A stretch of DNA of 64,000 nucleotides, taken from positions 6,760,501 to 6,824,500 of the forward strand of contig JBANSL010000016.1 in the NCBI GenBank assembly GCA_037127255.1, written 5' to 3'. This DNA comes from Persicaria tinctoria (Eukaryota; Streptophyta; Magnoliopsida; Caryophyllales; Polygonaceae). Each line of letters opens with the position of its first letter. Position 1 is the stretch's first letter. Of the stretch, positions 50,760 through 62,539 are shown piece by piece. A program made the translations under genes and the position numbers. Under the pieces are notes generated by a model, which ran no database searches, was not told where the DNA came from, and saw only the letters and a list, made by a program, of their open reading frames with translations.

Positions 50760-51155
50760 TCAATTCTTAGCCTTGACTGAGTTGTTCTCCTTGATCCTTG
50801 CTCGGTTGTCCAGCTTGACAAAGCGTTTAAGATCTTCAAATGAAAGGGATTCAGCTTTCTTCCTCTGCAGTTCACTCAGTGGAAGACGCTTATCAAGCAG
50901 GTGCCAAAGCCAATCAGGGTATTCTGAGTCTACTAATACCTTCGGGTCTGTACCATCCTTGAGGATATTAGCCCCAACGACCGTGGTAGATTTAACTTCC
51001 TTGGTAAGAGTTGATTTAGGAGCATCAGTTGCTGATGAACCTTTTCCTCCCTTTTTGGCTTTACCGCCAGCAGCATAGGCTCTTGACACAAGCAGACATG
51101 CTGGTTCCTTTGAGAAAATAGTGTTCCTTAGCAAGCTTACACTGTTCATTGCCAT
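50760..51155 (-). CDS. Mitochondrial large-subunit ribosomal protein mL54 (MRPL37/L54 family)
   Basis: 131 residues in one coding exon. The N-terminus (MAMNSVSLLRNTIF) is Arg/Ser-containing and lacks acidic residues, as in a mitochondrial targeting peptide. A Lys/Gly-rich linker (GGKAKKGGKG) precedes the conserved mL54 domain with GANILKDGTDPKVLVDSEYP, DWLWHLLDKRLPLSELQ and the ending KRFVKLDNRARIKENNSVKA. mL54 is a structural protein of the mitochondrial ribosome. The frame is open further upstream, but a CAG acceptor directly before (exon edge at 51164) and a GC-rich, donor-bearing exon near 52476 point to a spliced 5' UTR, so the Met at 51153-51155 is chosen. A Met two codons later is an alternative. 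It is convergent with the broken remnant. Confidence 0.92.
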   Translation of the reverse strand: MAMNSVSLLRNTIFSKEPACLLVSRAYAAGGKAKKGGKGSSATDAPKSTLTKEVKSTTVVGANILKDGTDPKVLVDSEYPDWLWHLLDKRLPLSELQRKKAESLSFEDLKRFVKLDNRARIKENNSVKAKN

Positions 51156-51698
51156 TGCTTTACCCTGAACACGTGATCCAGCATATAGAAGAAACATCAG
51201 AAATGCACCTTTATTTAGCTTTTCAAACTCATAAAAATCCAACCCATTCATATTGATCGCACTTAAAGAAGATAGACCAATTCATAACCATGAGCTAGCT
51301 GGCAAATATAGATTTCAACTTCCACCACTATAGAATTTTCAGCATCAGATGCACATGTAGACAGTCGACTACCTAGGGAAATATAGATTTCAAAATTTTA
51401 GAAACGAGTTGTACAAACACAAATACATAAGAAGAAATTTACAATACAAAAAAAAAAAAAAAAAATCCTCCCCTTACTTACATGAGATATCTCCATTAGG
51501 AGATTCAAACAAGACAATATTGTCATCTTTCTCCATGCTTCCAGACACAGTTACAGCAAGGGGATCCAATTTACAATACAAATAAGATTTTATTAAGGCC
51601 TTCCTCACTTTTTGGCTCGTGCAGTGGTTAATCATATGCTATGAAATTTTATATTCAGTATTACACTTTGAATTTAAATGTGGCTTATCAAGCTGGAA

Positions 51699-52305
51699 TT
51701 CAATAGAGCTATGTAAATTGTTGTCTAAGAACTTGTTTGTGATACACATATTAGCTCGTTCATAACATTCAACTAGCATTTTTAATTGGCCCTGTTTCTG
51801 GATGTACAGACGAGATGAATTTGAAACAACAAACTTACTGGACTGATTTCCAAACATAAACATCTATCCAATTCAACATCTTTCAATATTGAGACAGAAC
51901 TCATGTGCTAATCAATAATTATTCAAACAAGACACGGCATAACAGGGCAACAAACGATTTCAGTTCTCAAATCTAAACTGCATCAAGAGAGAACACATAG
52001 GGATTCAAAATAAGCACTGATTAAGCAAAATTGTTGTCTATAGAGCTATGTAAATTGTTGTCCAAGAACTTGTTTGTGATACACATATTAGCTCATTCAT
52101 AACATTCAACTAGCATTTTTAATTGGCCCTGATTCTGGATGTATAGACGAGATGAATTTAAAACAACAAACTTACTGGACTGATTTCCAAACAGGACACG
52201 GCATAACAGGGCAACAAACAATTTCAGTTCTCTCAAATCTAAACTGCATCAAGAGAGAACACATAGGGATTCAAAATAAGCACTGATTAAGCAAAATTGG
52301 GAGCC
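51699..52305. repeat. 335-bp tandem duplication in the mL54 5' UTR intron
   Basis: GAGCTATGTAAATTGTTGTC at about 51703 recurs at about 52041, and the shared sequence continues to GCACTGATTAAGCAAAATT. The second copy lacks about 70 bp. The deletion borders share CAAACA, suggesting loss by short-repeat recombination. Confidence 0.88.
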
Positions 52306-52465
52306 AAATTTTCTTCCATTAACAAAGTAAGACCATAACCAAGACTCGGCGCCAACTAATTCCTTCTGATTCACAGGACCACCAAACAACAAAAGATAAC
52401 ACAATTCATGAACAAAACAGTAACAAACCCTAATTGAGGTTGTGCAAGTCGGGAAAACAAAGAAG

Positions 52466-52620
52466 AAGATGTCACCTGCAGACCTGCCCGCGCCCGCCTG
52501 CTGCTCGATTTCGGAGGAGGAAGATGTCGCCTGCGGCTGTGCGAGTCGATGGAGAAGATGTCGCCTGCGGCTGTGCGAATCGACGGAGAAGATGACGCCT
52601 GCGCCTGCCCGCCTGAGTCC
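52466..52620. repeat. 34-bp GC-rich minisatellite
   Basis: Units starting GATGTCGCCTGCGGCTGTGC at 52523 and 52557 and a diverged unit at 52591. A partial match (GATGTCACCTGC) lies at 52469. Period 34 bp. Confidence 0.85.
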
Positions 52621-52720
52621 CTAGTGAGGTTGTGCGAGTCAACGGAGATCTGAGTCCGAGCCCTTAGCGGCTGTGCTGTGCCGCTGTGTTGTGCGGCGCC
52701 GCCTGTGCCCTAGTTGTATT
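52476..52720 (-). other. Probable non-coding first exon of the mL54 gene
   Basis: A GC-rich block ends at a donor (CTGCAG|GTGACATC at 52475/52476), upstream of the mL54 coding exon on the same strand. The transcription start is unknown. Most of it is a 34-bp minisatellite. It could instead be promoter only. Confidence 0.45.
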
Positions 52721-53378
52721 CATTTGTTAAAAAAAAAATTCATTTCCCTCTAACTTGCAAAATAAAATAAAATTTCCCTCTTTTGATAAACCTTGAACCC
52801 TAAACTCTAAACCCTATTTATATAAGTTAATAACTTTGCATATATTGGTAAAAGTTATAAGTGTATAATGGTTCTCAAAAAAAATAAGTGTATAATATTT
52901 GTGTAAGTTAAGTATATGTTTTTATAAGTTAATAAATGTATAATATTATACTCCAAAATATAAATTAATGAATATTCAATCGAATAATTTAAAATAAATA
53001 CAAATGTGAAATCATAACTTCATTTAGAATGATTAAGGGTTATATAATTTCATAAATTTTATTTATAATTTTATATTACTTTGTAATTTGTATCCAAAGA
53101 GCTACGCCACTAACCCAACGATATTTAATGTGGAGAATATTTGAAATGGTTATTCTAGTATGACTAGTGATCCTACACATTTTCAATTTATTTAGAGTTT
53201 TTTTAAAGATTGAAATTGGCATTCCTTTGAAGTTTGTTACTAGTAGAATTAAAGCTATAGAATGGACTAAAAATGGTTATTCTAGTATGACTAGTGATCC
53301 TACACTTGTCTTTCTACTTGTCTTTTCAGATTTTGTTTTTATAAATGGATTTCTTTTTAGAGATATAACTATAAATCT
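52721..53378. other. AT-rich intergenic DNA
   Basis: No gene seen. TGGTTATTCTAGTATGACTA occurs twice (about 53148 and 53274), each followed by GTGATCCTACAC. Confidence 0.55.
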
Positions 53379-53695
53379 ATAACTTTATAAGTATAATAAT
53401 TCGATTAGTTTATAAGTATAATAATTCGATTAGTTTTCATAACTAAGTAAGTGTCAATAATTCTATAAGTTTTCATAACTTTGACTCTTTATGAGATATA
53501 ATTTATAAAGAGTCAAAGTTATAAAAACTAACAGAATTATTGATCTTGAGATTCTTCATGTCTTTCGAGAAGGTAATGGTGTCGCTGATCATCTTTAAAG
53601 GGTTATAGACTTATAGTTAACTATAAGTCTATAACCCTTTAAAGATGATCAGCGATACCATTACCTTCTTGAAAGACATGAAGAATCTCAAGATC
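53379..53695. repeat. Two adjoining inverted repeats, one derived from a LINE RNase H
   Basis: The larger palindrome is centred at 53618/53619 with 77-bp arms, two mismatches and no loop (53542-53695). Directly to its left lies a second one (arms about 53453-53491 and 53505-53541). Further left is a 25-bp tandem repeat built on AAGTATAATAATTCGATTAG. The large palindrome encodes the same RNase H motif (EILHVF..EGNG..ADHL) outward on both strands. Confidence 0.9.
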
Positions 53696-53848
53696 AAAAA
53701 AAAGATAGAGAGATAAAAGACAGTCGGATAAGATCATCTCAATCTCGCTAGAGTACGAGAATCCAGTCGAAAGACAGTCTATGATGCTAAAATTGTATCC
53801 TTCAATGACAAGTTTGTTGATTTTAAGGTCAGTCGCATTGAGGATCAT
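53639..53848 (-). pseudogene. LINE RNase H fragment
   Basis: The minus-strand translation shows KLVIEGYNFSIIDCL, then SSEIEMILSDC and LEILHVFQEGNGIADHL, the C-terminal half of an RVT_3 RNase H as in plant LINEs. The expected Asp in EGDN is Tyr (EGYN), so it is a dead remnant. Its end forms the right arm of the palindrome. Confidence 0.75.
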
Positions 53849-54868
53849 TTTTCAAAGGGCAAAACCTTCCATCCCAATAACCGACGGAAAAGGAGAAGAG
53901 ACAACTTCAGAGTATAGAACAGATCTATTTGTCGTTGGGGATAATAAATCTATAAGTAGATGATGCCGACAGGGATAGGTCACCATCGAAATTTAGCTTT
54001 CACCAACCAATCCTAGGCTTTAACCATTTGCAATGTTTACGAGACATCGTTTTATATATCTTGCTCTCTTGCCAGCCTATCTGAGTTTTCTTCTAGGTCT
54101 TGTTATTGTTCTTTGGAGCAATCCCACTAGCCAGTCTTGTTTAATTTATACATTCTATTTAAGATTATTATTTTTTAAATCTTTTCATGTCTTTACGAAG
54201 ACTACGAAAAAAATCGCTAAATTCGAAATTCTACATTCATATTCTATTAATAAGCAAAACTATTAGGAATGAGATTTTATGGGCTTAATAAAATAATTAA
54301 AATTCAATAGTCAAGAATTGAGATATAATAATGAAATTTCTGGACTGTTGTAGTTTCAAGTTGTTTTGAATATTTTGATCTCAAAAATGAAATTTAATGG
54401 TTCATGCTTCTATGGTAAATGAGAAACGGAGTTTCGTTCAGGCTTGCACGAACATGTGGGCCGTATATGGGCCAATCCGAAATTGTAGGCCATAAATGGG
54501 CCATACTCTGCGGGCTATATGAGAATGTCTTCCGTGGGTGCTTATTTCATATTCTATATATAATCGTTTTTTAACTTTTCAACGCGTTTTTTAATAAGTC
54601 AGTAACATTCAAAAATAATATTATATTTATCATTTTGAACAGTCAAACGACCTATATTTGTCAAATCTTAGTGGTAAAAAATAGCAAATTTTAAGTTGTA
54701 TGAGCTCAATATCCCATCGTTCTAAACTTAATTATGGGCAAGTTTTTTTTTAATACAAGGAAATGAATTAAGATGCAGCTATCAAATTAACGAAGATAAC
54801 GTCATCTTAGAGTGTCCTTTTGAACGAGACTCCGCACAACCCTAGTTGCACTTACGAGAGCGTCTTTA
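53849..54868. other. Intergenic, no gene seen
   Basis: Degenerate LINE-related sequence may extend to about 54010. The rest is AT-rich. GTGGGCCGTATATGGGCC and TAGGCCATAAATGGGCC near 54460-54510 are GGCCCA-type motifs. Confidence 0.45.
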
Positions 54869-55310
54869 GGGCATGAACATTGGTGGGCTTCAAGACCCTT
54901 AGTTCTGCCACATGGGATTAAAAAATAGAAAAAAAAGTTAAAAGGCTAAGGGCCCTGCGATCAGGTTCATATATAAGTACCCCAAATTGCCGAGCCCATA
55001 GCTCAAATCGAGGGAGAATGCATTGCACCATATGCACGTGATGGAATGAGGCCCAAAATTGCCGAGTTGATCACAGTAATTAATTAATTATAATGCATTG
55101 GATGTTTCAATAATACTGTAATAATAATACCGACTTTTTAACACGTATTTTAAGGAGTTAAAAACTATATAATATATTAAGTTTTTATTTTTTATTTTTT
55201 TTACAATTTAATACGCAGTACTTATTACCAACAAATATTAAATTGTAAATAATAATAATAATAATAATAAATAAATAAATAAATAAATAATTACAATAGT
55301 AGTAGTAGTA

Positions 55311-55351
<41 letters not shown>

Positions 55352-55527
55352 TGAGTAATTGAAAAAGGTAAATAGTAAAAAGTAATTTAAGGGCCCGGAT
55401 CCGGGCTCACGAATGAGGGTACAAATAATTAAAAGTCGGAATGAGGCCCTTAAGCTGATGTGGCAGGAAAAAAGTAAGTTAAGGGCTCGGATATTAAGAG
55501 CCTCTAGGCTAACGAATGTTCATGCTC
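54869..55527 (+). mobile_element. PIF/Harbinger-like MITE, 659 bp
   Basis: The left end GGGCATGAACATTGGTGGGC mirrors the right end (reverse complement GAGCATGAACATTCGTTAG). TTA flanks both ends (54866-54868 and 55528-55530), the PIF/Harbinger target duplication. A long AAT/AAAT microsatellite fills 55247-55351. No transposase. Confidence 0.82.
55247..55351. repeat. (AAT)n/(AAAT)n/(TAG)n microsatellite
   Basis: Successive runs of AAT, AAAT, AGT and AAT units inside the Harbinger-like element. Confidence 0.95.
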
Positions 55528-56393
55528 TTAGAGATGTGCAGAGACCAAAAGTATCTTACATTGAAAGTCGAGCAAAAACAAATATAATACATAAGTCGGT
55601 GAACTACTTCTCTTATTTATAATTTACTTTATGATGAAACCTCACTATGCTTTTGTACTTGACTACCAAGCGTCTATGCACACAATCCCTTGATTACGAG
55701 TCCCAGCGACGGACTTCAGTAGTCAATTATTAATGCAGGACCATTTTACTTTTGTTTAGGGTCTTTTGTACTCCGTATTTTGGTTAGGATTTTCGATCTA
55801 TTTTATAGGTTTAGATGAAGTTTAGGAATTTTTAGGAATCATGTTTCTTTAGGGGTATTCCCTATATAAACTCATTTTAGGCTAAATATTTTTCATTATT
55901 AATTTTTAATCATGAAACTTTAAAGAGGTTTTCTCTTTATTCTTTAGTTGATTCTAAAACATTTTTCTGATAAATTCCCGACATACTCTATAAGGTTTCG
56001 ATGTTTATGAACCATTTATCATTAAGAACTCGCACTTACATGTTTCTCAAAGCTTCCTACTGCATCAATGATCAAGGACAAAACACAGTTGGGTTTAGTA
56101 GCGTAATTTTTTCAACTATATATATAAGAATCATTTTCCATGATTTGCTTATATATTTTCAAAAAAGACTTAAAAATAATAATGTTTTAATGCATAGATA
56201 AACTGATAATTTATCATATATATAACTCATACATAATATCAATGAGATAAAAAGGGAATACACAACTGTACGTGAAACACGTGATTTGAAAAAATAGGCT
56301 TGTCGTATGGATGTCAAATATCTCATACTAGGACCAAATCAATATATGTAAAAATATATTACTATATATAGATCATATATTCATATGCAGTTT
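55528..56393. other. AT-rich intergenic DNA
   Basis: No gene, RNA or element border recognised. Confidence 0.5.
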
Positions 56394-56402
56394 TTTTTAT
56401 AA

Positions 56403-57810
56403 GGGAAATTCCGTTTGGTACCCCTGAGGTTTTGAAAATTCCGCTTGGTGCCCTAAGGTTTTATTTTGTCCGGATAGTGCCCCTGAGGTTTGTCAAAACT
56501 CCGCCTCATGCCCAAAACTCATATTTTCACTTTTTTAAATCAATAAAATGGCCCATTATTTTTCCTTATTTCACAAGATCCCCTTTATTTTTAACAATGA
56601 ATAAAATTACCTATTATTTAACTAAATCCAACATAAAAATGAAAAAAACACCTTTTATATATTTTTTCAATAAAAGCACACATAATTTCCAAAATGTTAG
56701 TAAAAACTCACCCATTGTTACAAAAAATTTTAGAAGAAAATCAACCTTTATTTTTAACATTACACAAAAGATTCATTATTTTTAATATTTTGCAAAAAAA
56801 AACTCATTATTTGTCAAACATTGTACATACATAACATACCACCCCTTATTTATAAAAAAAAATTGCATCAGTCCATCCTCACATTTTGTGAAAAAAAATA
56901 TTGACCTATAAATTACAAAAAAAGGAAAAAATAATAAAACCATACTTTGGATAAAGAAAAATCTCCTTTATTCTAATTGAGTATTAGGTAAAAAAAAAAA
57001 TCCACCCTCTTATTCATCAATCCACCCTTTATTTTTTACATTTCTTTTTTCCCATAAAATTCTAATAGAGTATCGGGTTAGATTGATAAATTAGGATGGT
57101 TCATGCTGGGTCAACTCGATCCGATCCGACATTTTCAGTTCAGGTGAATCCCAAAGACCCGATTTTAAAAGAAAATGATAATTATAATGTATTTCTTTCT
57201 TATACAATGAACTATTGTGGCTAAATATTAAATTGAAAAAAAAGTTTCCGGGTTTACGGATTAAACCGAAAAAAAATATACTACCAAAATATTGAGCCAC
57301 CATATGATCAACCGCATTTACAATTGTTAAAATTTAGTGAATTGTAGGTTAAATATTATTTTAGAAAATAATAGGTGTTAAATATTGTTTTGGAAAATAA
57401 CGAGTGTTTTTATTTTATTTTTTCAAAGTATGGAAACTAATATGTCTTTTGTATAATTTTAAAAACCGTAATGATTTTGTTTTAAATTTTTTGGAAGAAG
57501 GGTGATTTTGTGATAAAAGTTTTGGAAATAATATGTGATTTTGTTAAATTTTAGAAATAAAGGTGTTTTTTCAATTTTATCTTGAATTTAGATAAATAAT
57601 AGGTAATTTTGTTCATTGTTAAAAATAAAAGAGGTTTTGTGAAATAAGGAAAAATAACGTGCCATTTTATTGATTTAAAAAAGTGAAAATATAAGTTTTG
57701 GGCACGAGGCGGACTTTTGACAAAACTCAGGGGCACCATCCGAACAAAATAAAACCTTAGGACACCAAGCAGAATTATCAAAACCTCAGGGACACCAAAC
57801 GGAATTTCCC
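56403..57810. mobile_element. Mutator-like element with ~400-bp terminal inverted repeats
   Basis: It is flanked by a perfect 9-bp duplication TTTTTATAA (56394-56402 and 57811-57819). Ends GGGAAATTCCGTTTGG and CCAAACGGAATTTCCC are inverted, and the inverted similarity continues inward for roughly 400 bp on each side (for example GCACGAGGCGGACTTTTGAC against GTCAAAACTCCGCCTCATGC). That leaves a ~550-bp unique centre. No transposase frame is present. Related ends occur near 29085. Confidence 0.92.
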
Positions 57811-57819
57811 TTTTTATAA

Positions 57820-58149
57820 CTAAAACAATATATCCCAAAATAATATAGAGTGCAATTGTACATTTAATAGCTCAAACAAACCAAATTTACAAAATTTCAT
57901 ATGGAAAACAACACTTTTGCCATACGAAGAATATAATTGTTCGTCAATGTCACAATTATGTCCCTTTTTTTCCCGGATCGACTCATTTCACACTGAATAG
58001 ACTTTATAGAAACGGTTAAATTTGTCAATGGATATATATAGAGAGAGAGAAAGAGAGAGACTACCACAATCAAGTAGTATTAAAGATTGTACGATGGATG
58101 TCATGATCATGATGTGTAATGAAACAAGCTCCCAACTCGCAATATACAA
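57820..58149. other. Intergenic with short GA microsatellite
   Basis: GA-rich tract at 58040-58060. No gene seen. Confidence 0.5.
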
Positions 58150-59294
58150 GGGCGGATCTGTGGGAGGTTCGGGGTGGCTGAAGCCCCCACCGGCCAAAAT
58201 AAGGGTATAGGCATAGTTTTATATATCTGTTAATTTAATTATACATAAAAGTGAAGTGAAATAAAATCATAAAGTTGTATTAGCGTAGCGGGTAAGGCAA
58301 TGTTGTTAGGATCGAGATTCTAGATCGGATCGATGGGGGTGCAGTAGAATCGGATCGTAGGATCGTAAGATCCTACTGCATGTTTAAATTTTTTGATAAA
58401 CTAATTACAAAATATTGCATATCACATATATGTAAAGTTAAATCAATGCTCAATAGCTATTAACCACTTTATTTGTCTATCCATATATGAAAAATCCACA
58501 CGTGTGTATATAACAACCCAAAAAATTCGAGCAGTGAGTCATAATTCTAGATTTTTTTATATCCCTAAATAGAGAGTGAATAAAAACATTATTTTAAATA
58601 ATCAATATAACTATATAAATCAACATATTAATTCAAATTACCTAAAAAAATTAAAAAAATCAAATTACCAAAAAAAATATTTAAAAAATAAACATATTAG
58701 TTAATGCTGTAGGATCTAGATTCTATTCCCGATCCTACTACGATCCTACGATCATGTACGATCCTGCTACGATTCTGTACGATCCTGCTGCATCCGACTC
58801 TGTATGTGCGATCCAGATCGATTGGGCCACTTTGAATCGTAGAATCGTAAGATCCCACGATCCGGATCTAGATTTTAACAACCATGGGGTAAGGCATGAG
58901 TCAATAGGTGTGAATCCCGAGTTTGAACCTAGGTCTTCCCTTTTTTTTACCTCTTTATTGCATATATTAAAAAGAAAACACTAACCACCTTTTTATTTCA
59001 ATTAGCAGTTTTTTAATCACTGTCGTAGCTTCTGTTCTAAGTAAATAGACCGTTTAGATTTTACGAGTCCCAAGCCCAGCTCATACCCACGTTTGCCCGC
59101 GTCTAGTTGGTGGTCTAGGTTCCTGAATCCACAAAACAGTATAGTGGTGTTTTTAGTGTCATTTAAAAAATACGCAGGATTGAAGGTGCCAACGGTGTAT
59201 ATAGGTACAATCTTAGACTCGAACATTTCAAATCGTCATTTCTCGGGAAAAAAAATCTAGCCCCACCTTACAAAAGTTCCTGGATCCACCACTG
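58150..59294. mobile_element. Possible larger TIR element enclosing the hAT insertion
   Basis: GGGCGGATCTGTGGGAGG near 58150 and the reverse complement of the right end, CAGTGGTGGATCCAGGAAC (59294), resemble each other. Flanks (AATATACAA and TTTATATACCA) are only partly similar. Between them lies a tRNA-like segment (GCGTAGCGGGTAAGG and GAGTTTGAACCTAGG) that the hAT-like element has split. Confidence 0.4.
58298..58886. mobile_element. hAT-like element, 589 bp, GATC-rich subterminal repeats
   Basis: Ends CAATGTTGTTAGGATC and (reverse complement) CATGGTTGTTAAAATC fit the hAT pattern CAnnG. It is flanked by a perfect 8-bp duplication GGGTAAGG (58290-58297 and 58887-58894). The terminal 90-190 bp are crowded with GATCC/CGATC words such as CGATCCTACGATC, as expected for clustered transposase-binding sites. 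Non-coding. Confidence 0.85.
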
Positions 59295-59363
59295 TTTATA
59301 TACCAATATGAACGCTTACAAAAGTTCCTGGATCCACCACTGTTTATATACCAATATGAACGC
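59268..59363. repeat. Perfect 48-bp tandem duplication
   Basis: TTACAAAAGTTCCTGGATCC starts both units at 59268 and 59316; the units are identical. The unit spans the right terminus of the possible TIR element plus its flank. Confidence 0.95.
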
Positions 59364-60540
59364 TCTATCGAGGAGGAGATAAGCCATAGAAAAGACACGA
59401 GCCCACTTTTAACACACAATTCCATATAAATTCAACTTTACTAAAACGCACATTTTCACCATACACATGAATTATATATATTCAAGAAAGTGGCTACGTT
59501 TTTTCAATGGGCGGCGATGCTTGATAGAGATACTGCACAAACAATTAAGAAAATAACACTATTCTTTGGAAGAAGAAGATGAAGAAAACTGACTATTGGA
59601 ATTTATCATGGTATCAGATCGAATTGTTTAATTTTGATATCTAATCTATTTTTAGAGTAGCCTACTTCAAGACAAGACTACAAATGCAACTTAGATAGAC
59701 AATTATGAGTGACCTTTTTACTCCAAAGGTGTAAGTTAAGATTTCCTTGTATGAAATGTAAATTCTAAAAAGTAATTGATAACCTTAAATCTATATGATA
59801 ATTTCACTCATGTTCTATATATGTATATACACGATTTTCAGGTCATAGTATAAGAAACTTAAATACTTTTCTTATTGCAAATACGCTAGAAGTCTAACAC
59901 ACAAGTCGAGTGATATTCCATTCTAAAACCAATTGGCAATAGAAAGAGTAGCACACCGACTTATATACTAAGACTCGTTATGTTCAACTTTCGATGTAGG
60001 ACTCTTTTTTGTCTCGTTCACATCTCTCAACACAATATTGAACTAATGCTATATTTGGTAGAGAATTTTTTCCAATCAAACTTCTTATTCTGTGTTTAGA
60101 AAAACCGTAAGTCATAAATCTAAAAAAAAAAAATTAAAGTAAGGCCGAATTTTGATTGTACTTGAATCTTAACATGCCAAAATGTGGCAAGAATTAGATA
60201 GGGATACAATATTGTTAATCAAAGTAATAAATCATAATGTTATGGAAAAGGAAGAGTCAAAGTCTTTGTGAGAATTGGTCGGTTGTAATGGTCAAAGATG
60301 CCACTTCGGTGTGTGTTTCTAATTTCCAAATATTTAGTGGCAACCTTTTCCAAATGCTTCAATTGCAATTTACCCGCATGTCTTCTATTTTCCGAACCCC
60401 TCGTCGGCTAACGCAATATCGTTCTCCTTTCTCCGGTAGTGGTCGCCGACCACTCCTTTACAAGCTTCTAAAAAGAACACTATAGGTTCCTGGAAACCCC
60501 ACCCCCCCCCCCCCCCCACCACAAAAAAAACACTATAGTT
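59364..60540. other. Intergenic with a degenerate MITE copy
   Basis: CGATTTTCAGGTCATAGTAT followed by AAGAAACTTAAATA near 59832, and GAGAATTTTTTCCAATCAAA with AGAAAAACCG ending about 60108, match the family at 39995-40180, with extra sequence between. A C-run (60503-60519) closes the stretch. No gene seen. Confidence 0.45.
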
Positions 60541-60548
60541 GGGCTCAT

Positions 60549-61513
60549 AGAGCTGGTAAAATCTAACCCGATTCGAAAATCCGATCCGACTCACCTGAAC
60601 CCGATCAAAACCCGAAAATCTAGAGTCATACGTAACCCGAATCCGAGACCGACCTGACCCGACCCTGACCAGACTCGAAACAGACCCGAACACAGACAAA
60701 CCCGATCCGACCCAAACCCGACCCGACTCTATATTATTATTTTTTGATAGAATTCATTATTTATACTAGATTTGTTAAAAACTAATAATAATAATGGAAA
60801 AAAAACTAATATTATTTTTTGATAGAATTAATTATTTATACTAGATTTGTTAAAAACTAATAATAATAATGGAAAAAAAAACTAATGGGTCAAAAGCTAA
60901 AAATGAAATGGGTCAATGATATAGTCAAACCACGAATAAGCCAATTTGCAATTTACTAGTTAAAATAAGGTTAAATCCTAAATGTACAATTAATTTGATT
61001 TAATGATTTAATTATAGTACCGATCAATTGGTTTAAATGTTTAAAAAAAGACTATGTTGTCGAATACCGAATTTTTTATTATGATTTTTTTTAAAATCAG
61101 CCGACAGCCGATGAGTCAATGACAATGAGTGTATTCAACCGAGTCAAAATTACATATTCAAGTATTCAATCGAGTCAAAATCATTTATTTTAAGTAATTA
61201 CATATTTAAGTATTCAACCGAGTCAAAATCAACCTAATTATCCAAGCGGGTCGAATATGATTCGACCGAAAACTCAAACAAACTATACCCACTTTGATTC
61301 GAAACTCAAATGAGACCGACCAGCCTTGCATCCTCTTGACCCGAAACCCAAACGAGCCCGACCCGCTTTAACCCGAACCCGAATGGGCATGACCCGATTT
61401 AACCCGAAACCCGACCAATCTAAAATTCATTATGACCGAACTCGACCCGACCATAAATTTTACCCGAACTGACCTGACCCGAACCCGACCCGAATGACCG
61501 ACTTGCCAGCTCC
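60549..61513. mobile_element. Non-coding element with ACCCGA-rich inverted ends
   Basis: The left end AGAGCTGGTAAAATCTAACC and the right end (reverse complement GGAGCTGGCAAGTCGG) are inverted. Many ACCCGACCCGAACCCGA words follow on both sides. No clear target duplication. A ~75-bp tandem duplication lies at 60735-60885 (TTTTTTGATAGAATT..). Such GGGTCGGGTTCGGG-rich elements are common in plants and usually placed in hAT. Confidence 0.65.
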
Positions 61514-61561
61514 TTACTTGGGCTGATTGTTTGAGAATCCGATATATTCTCCAAAGTTATA

Positions 61562-61802
61562 CTCCATCGGTTCAACAAAACATGTCATTTATTATTTAAA
61601 TATATTTTTTGTAAAGATAAAAATTATATAAAATATATATTTGTTATTAATTCTTTTAACATTTTCATAGTTACCATTAATAAATACGAAATTATTAATT
61701 TAAAAAGATTATAAAAAAATTGAATACTTTATATAGTTTTTATCATCGTAAAAAACATGCGTAAGTAGTAAACGAAATGTTTTTTTTTCCTAACAGAGGA
61801 AG
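61562..61802 (+). mobile_element. Stowaway-like MITE, 241 bp
   Basis: The left end CTCCATCGGTTCAACAAAAC mirrors the right end (reverse complement CTTCCTCTGTTAGG), with TA on both flanks (61560-61561, 61803-61804). Inner arms with ATTATATAAAATAT and ACTTTATATAGTTTTTATC agree. Confidence 0.7.
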
Positions 61803-61856
61803 TATATTTCTTTTGTCACAAAATACTTGATTTTTCTTGTAACCAGCTGAATTTGT

Positions 61857-62081
61857 TCTCTATCAATTTACACTATTTTCGTCTAAAAAATAAGATATTT
61901 ACTATTTATACACATTTTTTTAGAATAATAAAAAATATATCAAATATCAAATCTTTTTATAATTTCATACTTATTAGTTATAAGTATGAAATCATAAAAA
62001 AATGTATATTTATATAGTTTTGAGCTCTTTAAAAACGTATATAAATATTAAGTGACATGTTTTTCAAAATAAAGAGAGTAT
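61857..62081 (+). mobile_element. Diverged Stowaway-like MITE
   Basis: CTCTATCAATTTACAC near 61857 and AAATAAAGAGAG before TA at about 62081 are weakly inverted. The interior resembles the preceding element (TTACTATTTATACACATTTT). Confidence 0.4.
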
Positions 62082-62539
62082 ATGATATCTTATACCAAAA
62101 AATAGATATAAAATATTAATTTGGTTTCTAATGTTGATATTTAATATACTCTTATATATAATATATCTGATACCCATATGTGAAATTCATATACCCTTCT
62201 AAAAGAGACTCATTCTTCTTGTATTTTTCACAATAGCTGTCTTTGAAATATTTTTGGTATTTATTTTAAACATTTTCCCTTGTAACTAATACTATAAGAT
62301 AATTTCCGTCTCGAAATTTAGGTCATTTTAGAATTTCAGATAGTGATTAATTTGCTTATTTGCATTTAATGAGAATGTTTGAGATGGAGAGAGGCTCTCT
62401 AGCAAAATGATGATTAAAACCTTTGATCTTCTAATTTTAATTTTTTGTGGGTGATTTTAATTTAGAGCCAAAATTTTAAATACACCGGGAGCTTTTATAC
62501 ATGCTATTTAGAGGGGTGAAGAATCCAAAGAGTTTCCAA
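62082..62539. other. AT-rich intergenic DNA
   Basis: No gene seen. Confidence 0.5.
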
